DNA of 64,000 nucleotides from Candidatus Parcubacteria bacterium (GTDB lineage Bacteria > Patescibacteriota > Patescibacteriia > PEXW01): assembly GCA_003597955.1 (NCBI GenBank), contig QZJU01000020.1:1-64000 (forward strand), in the 5' to 3' direction. Below are positions 58,082-64,000 of this stretch, piece by piece. The translations under genes were made by a program, and so were the position numbers. Position 1 is the stretch's first letter. Each line of letters opens with the position of its first letter. The notes under the pieces were generated by a model. The model was not told where the DNA came from and did not search any database. It saw only the letters and a program-made list of their open reading frames with translations.

Positions 58082-58594
58082 ATTAGCACAAAAAGATTCC
58101 GCATAAATGAGCAAATCCGGCTGCCGGAAGTTCAAGTTATTGGCCCGGACGGCAAGTTCCTGGGGCAGATGCCCACTTCGCACGCCCTGGACCTGGCCCG
58201 AGACCAGGAATTAGACCTGGTGGAAGTGAATCCTGTCGCCCGCCCCCCGATCTGTAAAATCATCAATTGGGGTTCCTACCTGTACCAGCAGGAAAAGGCC
58301 GAGCGCAAACAAAAAGCCAAACAAAAGAGCGCTGAAGTAAAGGGTTTAAGACTTTCGCTTAAAATCGGGACGCACGATTTGGAATTGCGTAAAAATCAGG
58401 CTTTAAAATTTTTCGAACAGGGTGACCGGGTCAAAGTGGAAATGATTTTGCGAGGTCGGGAAAGAGCGAGAATGGATCTAGCGAAAAAAATCATCAGCGA
58501 TTTTATCGCGAGTTTAGGCGACGGCGTTATGGTCGACTCCCCGATCAGCGCCATGGGCGGCCGCTTGACCGTTCTGCTAAGGCAGAAAAAGTGA
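58082..58594 (+). CDS. infC: Translation initiation factor IF-3 with a non-canonical start codon
   Basis: IF-3 keeps subunits apart and checks start codons. The N-terminal domain (FRINEQIRLPEVQVIGPDGKFLG), the lysine-rich linker (AERKQKAKQKSAEVKGL) and the C-terminal domain are all present. In this frame there is no ATG, GTG or TTG between the stop at 58067-58069 and an ATG at 58169 that would delete the conserved N-terminus. The start must therefore be ATT (58082) or a neighbouring ATC. AUU is the start of infC in E. coli, where IF-3 represses itself through it. The product is 170 aa. Confidence 0.92.
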   Translation: MSTKRFRINEQIRLPEVQVIGPDGKFLGQMPTSHALDLARDQELDLVEVNPVARPPICKIINWGSYLYQQEKAERKQKAKQKSAEVKGLRLSLKIGTHDLELRKNQALKFFEQGDRVKVEMILRGRERARMDLAKKIISDFIASLGDGVMVDSPISAMGGRLTVLLRQKK

Positions 58595-58625
58595 AGCGCT
58601 CCCCGGGCTAACTATCTGGAGTTTC

Positions 58626-58745
58626 AACTCTTGTCGGCTTTCGGGGCGCGGAACCCCGCACCATCACACAAAATTCGGGACTGGTGCGTGGGTAAGCCCA
58701 ACCTTATCCAGACACTTGACGCATCGGCAAAAAGCCGATAGAGTT
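58626..58745 (+). promoter_or_regulatory. Possible L20-type leader before rpmI
   Basis: AACTCTTGTCGGCTTT (58626-58641) can pair with AAAGCCGATAGAGTT (58731-58745) over ~90 nt. The 3' arm can instead form a local hairpin ATCGGC-AAAAA-GCCGAT (58723-58739). The rpmI ATG is 22 nt downstream without a Shine-Dalgarno site. Alternative pairing ahead of rpmI-rplT is the known logic of L20 autoregulation; assignment here is inferred. Confidence 0.45.
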
Positions 58746-58766
58746 TAACTCACCTTTAACGATTTT

Positions 58767-58964
58767 ATGCCAAAACTCAAGACCCACAAAGCCACTCTTA
58801 AGCGCTTTCGCCGTTCAGGCAAAGGCAAAATTTTGCGGCGGAGGGCCGGGCAGGATCACTTTAACGCGCGGGAATCAGGCAAAATCACCCGCAATAAAAG
58901 ACGGGATGTTTTAGCGCACGAAACCAATTTAAAAGCCATCCGAAAACTTACTCCTTATTCCTAA
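58767..58964 (+). CDS. rpmI: 50S ribosomal protein L35
   Basis: The 65 aa sequence starts MPKLKTHKATLKRFRRSGKGK and continues with the RRRAGQDHFN region, diagnostic of L35. It is the middle gene of the conserved infC-rpmI-rplT operon. No Shine-Dalgarno site is seen, and a structured leader lies upstream. Confidence 0.96.
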   Translation: MPKLKTHKATLKRFRRSGKGKILRRRAGQDHFNARESGKITRNKRRDVLAHETNLKAIRKLTPYS

Positions 58965-58977
58965 TTCCTAAAAAACC

Positions 58978-59319
58978 ATGCGGGTCAAGCGCGGCACCAG
59001 CCACATCAAGCATCGGAAGAATTTGCTTCAAAGAGCCAAGGGTTTTCGTTGGAAAAGAAAGTCCAGCGTTAAACTGGCCAAAGTCGCTGTGCGGAAGGCC
59101 GGCCGCTATGCCTACATCCACCGGCGTTTGAAAAAGCGAGAGAATCGCCGGCTTTGGCAAATCAAAATCAACGCGGCCGCTCGGGCAAATGACCTGAACT
59201 ACAGCAAATTAATAAGCAACCTCAAAAAAGCCAAGATTGATCTTGACCGAAAAATCCTAGCCCAATTGGCTGAATTTCATCCGGAAGCTTTCCAAAAAAT
59301 CCTGAACCAGGCTAAATAA
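58978..59319 (+). CDS. rplT: 50S ribosomal protein L20
   Basis: L20 binds 23S rRNA early in assembly and represses rpmI-rplT translation in several bacteria. MRVKRGTSHIKHRKNLLQRAKGF and RLWQIKINAAARANDLNYSKLI are diagnostic. The length of 113 aa is normal. It follows rpmI by 13 bp. Confidence 0.97.
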   Translation: MRVKRGTSHIKHRKNLLQRAKGFRWKRKSSVKLAKVAVRKAGRYAYIHRRLKKRENRRLWQIKINAAARANDLNYSKLISNLKKAKIDLDRKILAQLAEFHPEAFQKILNQAK

Positions 59320-59344
59320 ACAACCGAATTCCGAATGCAAACAC

Positions 59345-59373
59345 CCGGGCGGAAAAACCGCCCCGCTTTTTTA
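59345..59373 (+). terminator. Intrinsic terminator of the infC operon
   Basis: GGGCGG and CCGCCC pair around AAAAA, followed by CGCTTTTTT. Confidence 0.8.
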
Positions 59374-59400
59374 ATGCCGAAATTCTGTTAAAATTATTTT

Positions 59401-60996
59401 ATGCCCGAATCAAAAAAACTGCTTTTTAGCTTCTTGGCCGTTGGGCTTTTGGCCGGCGGTTTCTTCTTTTGGCAGCTAGGCAAAAACCCTCTGGAAAAAT
59501 GGGATGAGGCCATACACGCCCAAGTCACACACGAAATGCTGACTTCGGGTAACTGGCTGGAGCTGACCTGGAATCACGAGCCGTATTACCGAAAACCGCC
59601 TTTAAGATTCTGGCTGCAAGGCGCGGTTTCCGGACTTGTTGGTGAAAATGAATTTACCATCCGCTTTTGGTCGGCAACGGCTGGAGTCTTAACAACTTTG
59701 CTGATTGCCCTCTGGGCCTGGCAGGCACTTAGAAAATTGCCCGCAGTCTGGTTTTCGGTTTTGGGATTTTTATCGGGCAAATACCTTTTCTACCACGCTT
59801 TCCGTACGGGTGAGACTGACGGCCTCTTGGCTTTTTTTACGCTTTTGGCTTTGTGGCTGTATTGGCAAAGCTGGAAAAAGCCTAAATATATTTACTGGCT
59901 AGCGCTGATTTTGGGTCTGACTTTTTTAACCAAATTTTCCGCGGCGGCTTTTGCCGGCCTGGCCATTCTGCTCCATCTGATTTTTACAAAAAAATTCAAA
60001 AGTTATTCTGGAAGAAATTGGCTCATCGCTGCCGGCGTTGGCCTATTATCAATTGCGCCGTGGGTAATCATCCAGCTGATTTTCCGAGGCCAGGCTTTTA
60101 TCCAGGAATACTTCCAGGCCGACATTATTGAAAGAGCCACGACGAATTTGTACGGTTTTGTGGCTGGACCGGATTTTTACTGGGAAGTGTTTATTAAAAG
60201 ATTCTTTCCGCTCGCCTGCTTTGCTGTGCCGGCGATACTATGGTCGGCTTGGCGTGGTTGGAAAGAAAAAAATCAACTACTGTTTTTATGGCTGATTTTT
60301 TTGGTCACCACCGCCGCGATTCTAACGCTCAATGCCAGCAAGACAAATTGGTATCTTTTGCCGCTTTATCCGATCATTGCCCTCGTGCTTGGAAACTGGC
60401 TGTCCAGTTGGCCCAGCTTGACCAAGCGGGCTTGGGAACTGCTGTTAATCGCACTGGGCTTAAGTTTTTTTGCCTATCGCCTACCCAGCATGATTGATGC
60501 CACCAGCTCGCTAAGATATTTTGTTCCGCAAAATTATCTGCCACAATTTCTTCCCAAGCCGGGCCGGTGGCTCTGGGCGATTTTCTTGGCTGGGTTATTT
60601 TTGGCGATTTACTGGCTGGCCAAAAAACACCATTTTAAAAAACTCTGGCAAGCCGCAATCGCTCTTGTTCTGCTTTGGCTTTTTGGCTTGGGTTTAGGCG
60701 GCCAAATCGCCGAACTTAGGCTGAAACGCAGTGAAACGCTTTTGCCGGAAATCCGCGCTTACCTTCGACACAACAATGTTTCCGAGCTTTATTTTTACAA
60801 TATTTACTTACCGCACGAGCCCAGTGTTGTTTACTACTTGGGCAATGAAAAAAATTCGCGACTTATTCCCCTCGATGCCCCGGCTTCAGCCAAGCCTGAC
60901 AGCCTGGTTTTGGAAAAAATCCTGAATAAAGAAAAAATTATTGCGGGAAAAGCCGTTATGGAGTCGCCGGATTTCCAGTTGGTGGAAATAAAGTGA
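59401..60996 (+). CDS. GT39/ArnT-like polytopic glycosyltransferase
   Basis: The 531 aa protein has about 10-12 membrane helices. The first loop holds the acidic motif of the family (KWDEAIHAQVTHEMLTSGNW) and the YYRKPPLRFWLQ segment, as in dolichyl-phosphate-mannose mannosyltransferases and ArnT. These enzymes transfer a sugar from a polyprenyl carrier to proteins or lipids on the outer face of the membrane. The acceptor is unknown. The soluble C-terminal part (about 440-531) is shorter than in ArnT. Confidence 0.85.
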   Translation: MPESKKLLFSFLAVGLLAGGFFFWQLGKNPLEKWDEAIHAQVTHEMLTSGNWLELTWNHEPYYRKPPLRFWLQGAVSGLVGENEFTIRFWSATAGVLTTLLIALWAWQALRKLPAVWFSVLGFLSGKYLFYHAFRTGETDGLLAFFTLLALWLYWQSWKKPKYIYWLALILGLTFLTKFSAAAFAGLAILLHLIFTKKFKSYSGRNWLIAAGVGLLSIAPWVIIQLIFRGQAFIQEYFQADIIERATTNLYGFVAGPDFYWEVFIKRFFPLACFAVPAILWSAWRGWKEKNQLLFLWLIFLVTTAAILTLNASKTNWYLLPLYPIIALVLGNWLSSWPSLTKRAWELLLIALGLSFFAYRLPSMIDATSSLRYFVPQNYLPQFLPKPGRWLWAIFLAGLFLAIYWLAKKHHFKKLWQAAIALVLLWLFGLGLGGQIAELRLKRSETLLPEIRAYLRHNNVSELYFYNIYLPHEPSVVYYLGNEKNSRLIPLDAPASAKPDSLVLEKILNKEKIIAGKAVMESPDFQLVEIK

Positions 60997-61166
60997 GCTT
61001 GGCATAAAATAAAACCCGTGATACAATCGCCTGTGCATTTAACAAATGGACCCGTAGTGCCTGCCCGCCACTACTAATTATTAGGCGATGGCAGGCGGGT
61101 AGCGGTTAACCCCGCACCATTCCTCGCTAACGCTCGGATGGTACGGGGCAAGCACGCCAAGTTTTT

Positions 61167-61245
61167 GGGCTCGTGGTGTAGCCCGGTCTAACACGTCTCC
61201 CTGTCACGGAGAAGATCGCCGGTTCAAATCCGGTCGAGCCCGCCA
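61167..61245 (+). tRNA. tRNA-Asp (GTC)
   Basis: Acceptor GGGCTCG pairs with CGAGCCC; the anticodon arm TCTCC-CTGTCAC-GGAGA gives anticodon GTC; the T arm is GCCGG-TTCAAAT-CCGGT (last pair G-T). Discriminator G and an encoded CCA follow. The fold is regular, unlike the two tRNA-like sequences near 38.8 kb. Confidence 0.95.
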
Positions 61246-61300
61246 GAAGTAAGCCTTCCTGCCTGCCCCGCAAACACGAACGAAGTGAGTGTTGTGTGGG

Positions 61301-61346
61301 GTCACGGAGAAGATCGTCCCGCCGAATGGCGGGGTCAGGTCCGCCA
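61301..61346 (+). repeat. Partial duplicate of the 3' half of tRNA-Asp
   Basis: GTCACGGAGAAGATCG (61301-61316) is identical to 61203-61218 in the tRNA-Asp anticodon arm. The following T arm is replaced by a CCCGCC-GAAT-GGCGGG hairpin and the copy ends CCGCCA. Confidence 0.75.
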
Positions 61347-61483
61347 AGAAAATTAAGTATCAAATAGACTCGATAGCCTTAACATAACTCAAGTGTAGAA
61401 TATGGTTAGATAATAGCCAATATTCGTATAAAAACGAGTTGTGCGAAATTTGGCCTCAAACTTAACGATTAAACCTTTAAAAT

Positions 61484-61660
61484 ATGAGCAATGATAACAA
61501 CAATTCTTTGGAAGTGTTTTGTACTAACTGTGATTTCAAAGGGGCTATTACCCTTCTGGAACTTATGCTACTAGAGGACTTCGAGTGCCCAAAATGTAGA
61601 CACAAAGAACTTAGAAAAAGGTCGAGGGCGGGAAGAATACTTCCTGGTTCCGGAGAATAA
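61484..61660 (+). CDS. Small zinc-ribbon-like protein
   Basis: A 58-codon frame encodes two CxxC knuckles, VFCTNCDFKG and FECPKCRHKE, about 22 residues apart, followed by a basic tail (LRKRSRAGR). This is the layout of a zinc ribbon. No partner is indicated. Codon use is AT-rich like the following genes and unlike the housekeeping region. There is no strong Shine-Dalgarno site. Confidence 0.5.
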   Translation: MSNDNNNSLEVFCTNCDFKGAITLLELMLLEDFECPKCRHKELRKRSRAGRILPGSGE

Positions 61661-61734
61661 TCACATTTGAGATGTTCGGCCAAAAATCGCACAACACGGG
61701 CTAGCCGGTTCGTAAAGTTACTAATAATATTTTT

Positions 61735-61929
61735 ATGAAAAAATATCTTCACATTATTGTGATTTTTATACTCCTGATCGTAACAATAGTATTCTGGGAA
61801 GAATACTCTTTTCGTAAAAAAATTCAGGCAATAAACTACGAAAAGTGTCTTGCTAGTGTCCCAGATGACGCTAACTGGTCGATGTTACAAGAGGTTACCT
61901 TTCCACACTGTCTTCAAATTACAAAGTAA
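61735..61929 (+). CDS. Small membrane-anchored or secreted protein
   Basis: The 64 aa product starts MKKYLHIIVIFILLIVTIVF, a signal anchor, followed by ~40 polar residues with two cysteines (KCLASV and FPHCLQ) that could form a disulfide outside the cell. No family is recognised. It sits in the AT-rich tail of the window. Confidence 0.5.
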   Translation: MKKYLHIIVIFILLIVTIVFWEEYSFRKKIQAINYEKCLASVPDDANWSMLQEVTFPHCLQITK

Positions 61930-62108
61930 CTCACCCAAATTGCTCGCTCTCTTACGCGGTCGGCTCCGCCGCAATGATACCGCGACGTTCGCTCGCAACT
62001 TCGGCTAGCCCGAAACGTTAACGAACCGCAGTTCCTCAACTTTGTTCAATTCTCATTTCCCAACCCCTACCCACCTGCCTCAAGTCCCACAAAAAATTTT
62101 TATACACT

Positions 62109-62140
62109 AAAACTCCCATCTGCGAAGATGGGAGTTTTTT
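62109..62140. terminator. Strong intrinsic terminator
   Basis: AAAACTCCCATCT and AGATGGGAGTTTT pair around a GCGA tetraloop, with T- and A-tracts on the two sides. Confidence 0.85.
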
Positions 62141-62178
62141 AAATAAACTTTAGAAATACTTTCTGGGTTTACCCGCAA

Positions 62179-62241
62179 CTAATTGCTTATCCGGAAATAG
62201 GTTTTGGGGATATTGCCTTTGCTGTCAGTGATGGCAAAATT
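62179..62241 (-). pseudogene. C-terminal fragment of a paralogue of the right-edge gene
   Basis: On - the frame reads NFAITDSKGNIPKTYFRISN and then TAG, closely matching AFAITDSKGNIPRKFFRISE at the end of the gene at 63777. An in-frame stop lies just upstream, so only the last ~20 codons remain. The rest of 61930-62338 holds the terminator and the next promoter, with no gene. Confidence 0.75.
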
Positions 62242-62265
62242 CCAATATCATTTATAGAAATTTGC

Positions 62266-62294
62266 TTGACTTATACAAGAATTTAACCTAAGGT
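62266..62294 (+). promoter_or_regulatory. Sigma-70-type promoter
   Basis: TTGACT (62266-62271) and TAAGGT (62289-62294) are separated by 17 bp, 45 bp before the next start codon. Confidence 0.55.
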
Positions 62295-62338
62295 CAAGAA
62301 AATCAAAAAATAAAGTACTTTAAAAAGAAGGAGATAAA

Positions 62339-63271
62339 ATGCTAAATAGTCAAATCGCTTTAGGTAGCGTAATTCATACAAGCGATGATGCGTTTTGGTA
62401 TTGTGCTGGGCACTGGAAAATTAACAATATCCAAGATGCATGCCCTTGTATTTTGGCATACATTCCATTAGAAGAGGCAAGAAGCAATTCTCTTAAGGTA
62501 GAGAAAACTCTCGAATTTAATGGCCGTATATATGTTAAAGTTTTTGGCCGCTATGGGCAAACTCTTGAAATATATAGAAAGGTATTAATTGCCACACGGC
62601 ATAAGCTTATTTGGCCTTTACACCTAGGAAGATCGGCATTTGTAAAATATTCAGCAATAGTGGAAGTCCGCGATCCAAGGAGTTTTCTCCACGTCTTTAC
62701 GGCAAATTTGGATGATGCAGAAGAAATATTTTCAGAGTTATCAAAAATATTACAAGTCCCTTTAAATCAAATGGGACTCAGTGGAAGCAACTTAGTCATT
62801 AATGTGCCTATGTGGAGACATGAGAATGATTTTGTTATTTACGGTACCTCTACGAGTCGAAACGCTTTTAATCTAATTGAAGCCAACCGTGATGAAAAAA
62901 CATTTTCTCGAAGTGCATTACCGCCATTCCACACCCAATTTAAATTTAAAAACATGTGGTTTGACCCAATATTTAGCCCAGAAGTAGAAACTAGGCATTT
63001 CTTTGATGGATGTTTATTGGAAGTTGGGGAATCAATCGGAGAAGTGACCTCCATTATAAGTGAGGATAAAGATGGAATTTTCTTTCCGGCGGTATATACA
63101 TTACAAAACGGGATTAGGCTATTTTCTTTTCGAATTAGCCATAGAGGATTATTTACAAAAAATAGGCCGGTCTCCTTTTCTTCTTTATCACGAATAATAC
63201 TGACATACCCCGACGGTCACAAAGAAGACGCTTATGGTATACTTGACGATGAATGGGCCACACCCGGATAA
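62339..63271 (+). CDS. Protein of unknown function, first gene of an AT-rich two-gene unit
   Basis: I do not recognise this 310 aa soluble protein. It appears beta-rich with scattered aromatic residues (ALPPFHTQFKFKNMWFDPIF). No membrane segment or catalytic motif is visible. AAGGAG lies 6-8 nt before the ATG, with a promoter upstream. Its end overlaps the start of the Nudix gene by 19 bp in another frame, so the two are coupled. The base composition is distinctly AT-rich relative to the housekeeping genes. Confidence 0.7.
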   Translation: MLNSQIALGSVIHTSDDAFWYCAGHWKINNIQDACPCILAYIPLEEARSNSLKVEKTLEFNGRIYVKVFGRYGQTLEIYRKVLIATRHKLIWPLHLGRSAFVKYSAIVEVRDPRSFLHVFTANLDDAEEIFSELSKILQVPLNQMGLSGSNLVINVPMWRHENDFVIYGTSTSRNAFNLIEANRDEKTFSRSALPPFHTQFKFKNMWFDPIFSPEVETRHFFDGCLLEVGESIGEVTSIISEDKDGIFFPAVYTLQNGIRLFSFRISHRGLFTKNRPVSFSSLSRIILTYPDGHKEDAYGILDDEWATPG

Positions 63272-63759
63272 GTCCACAAGTTGTCGTACTTCGTCATAAC
63301 CAACAAGGCTATGAAGAGGTATTGTTAATCCAACGAGCTGATACGGGAATTTGGACAATACCCGGCGGCACTGTTGAAACTGGAGAATCTTTGGAACAAG
63401 CTGCGATTCGGGAGACCAAAGAAGAAACTGGGTATGATGTAAGTTTAATTCACCAAGTCGGAAAATATAGCCTCCCCCATATGCAATTCTTGGGAGAGGC
63501 TATTGTTTTTGTTGGAAAAATTAACGGCGGCGAATCTAAAATTGGCCTTGAATCCACTCAGGTTGTTTGGTTCAATGTTAACCGCTTGCCATATAAATTA
63601 CTGCCTTTCCAAAAACCAAAAATTAAAGACGCCCTGGCGGGTAAAACCAAAATAAACAAAGAATTACCAACCACGACTTGGCAGGTTTTAAGGCATTACC
63701 TTATTTTCCCGCGAATTTTCTTCAGGCTCTTAAAGTTTTACCGGAAATACAAAAAGTAA
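63253..63759 (+). CDS. Nudix hydrolase
   Basis: The Nudix box is perfect: G-TVETG-E-SLEQAAI-RETKEETGY, giving all metal-binding glutamates. The PGGTVETGESLEQAA context resembles MutT/ADP-ribose-type hydrolases, but the substrate cannot be read from the sequence. The C-terminus is basic (FFRLLKFYRKYKK), perhaps for membrane or nucleic acid contact. The length is 168 aa. It is translationally coupled to the unknown gene upstream. Confidence 0.88.
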   Translation: MGHTRISPQVVVLRHNQQGYEEVLLIQRADTGIWTIPGGTVETGESLEQAAIRETKEETGYDVSLIHQVGKYSLPHMQFLGEAIVFVGKINGGESKIGLESTQVVWFNVNRLPYKLLPFQKPKIKDALAGKTKINKELPTTTWQVLRHYLIFPRIFFRLLKFYRKYKK

Positions 63760-63776
63760 AACTTGTGAATGCTGAA

Positions 63777-64000
63777 TTACTCACTAATCCGGAAAAATTT
63801 TCGGGGTATGTTTCCCTTGCTATCGGTAATGGCAAACGCGCCTTTTTTGATTACTTGCTGGGTGTCGCGATTGACGATTTTCACATCATAAAGACCCGGC
63901 TGCATTTTGCCGTATGGGATCAACATATTTATGTTCGTGCTGCTTTTAACAAAAGTTTTCAAACGGTAAGGTCCAATTGTTACTTGGGTGCCGTTTCGGA
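63777..64000 (-). CDS. C-terminal part of an IPT/TIG-like surface protein, cut by the window edge
   Basis: The frame is open to the right edge, so this is the 3' end of a longer gene. The ~74 visible residues form a beta-sandwich-like unit: TQVTIGPYRLKTFVKSS, then NMLIPYGKMQPGLYDVKIVN. The IP.G..PG.YDV pattern resembles IPT/TIG domains of extracellular proteins. The end AFAITDSKGNIPRKFFRISE is also found as a fragment at 62179-62241. Family assignment is tentative. Confidence 0.55.
   Translation of the reverse strand, partial: RNGTQVTIGPYRLKTFVKSSTNINMLIPYGKMQPGLYDVKIVNRDTQQVIKKGAFAITDSKGNIPRKFFRISE

Overview
The gene content, gene order and many lineage-specific oddities point to a bacterium of the Candidate Phyla Radiation (Patescibacteria, Parcubacteria-like). 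This is an inference from family resemblance; the window holds no rRNA to test it. Housekeeping genes are compact and often overlap by 4 bp. Intergenic DNA is full of GC-rich hairpins. Several proteins have forms I associate with this group: a duplicated-domain ThyX, an IleRS with an extra domain, a membrane-anchored Clp-like ATPase and a minimal [NiFe] hydrogenase.

Layout. 1-403: the 3' remnant of a + strand membrane protein and a shared terminator. 404-5256 (-): pyrimidine and dTMP supply (thyX, pyrE, pyrF, dut, a nucleotide kinase, dCMP deaminase). 5268-8280 (-): secE-nusG-rplK-membrane protein-rplA. 8528-14803 (-): gyrB, pheT, an acidic protein, pheS and a membrane protein. 14966-21256 (-): a DciA-like protein, an M23 peptidase, a GIY-YIG nuclease bracketed by inverted repeats, a UvrD-like helicase-nuclease, a metallophosphoesterase and a small PD-(D/E)XK-like protein. 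21577-31813 (mostly -): two ABC transporter pairs, two beta-carbonic-anhydrase-like proteins, a secreted Asp-box protein, rmuC and tatD.

31876-34823: a two-subunit [NiFe] hydrogenase on +, facing a probable maturation protease and a hydrogenase-adjacent protein on -. 34795-41550: an EamA transporter, a Nudix-like protein, a RAYT transposase with a palindrome inside its reading frame, glyQS, two aberrant tRNA-like sequences, a cupin and unknowns. 41564-54728 (-): Clp-like ATPase, adhesin-like surface protein, recO, ileS, a glycosyltransferase and argS. From 54977 the coding strand switches to +: two unknowns, smpB-ssrA (tmRNA), infC-rpmI-rplT, a GT39-type glycosyltransferase, tRNA-Asp, and an AT-rich tail with a zinc ribbon, unknowns and a Nudix hydrolase. 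A gene entering from the right edge runs on -.

Two themes cut across these regions. First, palindromic repeats are placed in striking positions: three copies of a ~107 bp element with terminal inverted repeats, inverted repeats around GIY-YIG genes, a palindrome in frame in the RAYT, and perfect hairpins in the loops of a tRNA-like sequence. Second, several short + strand genes stand alone in a - strand landscape, most with their own TTGACA-type promoter, strong Shine-Dalgarno site and terminator.
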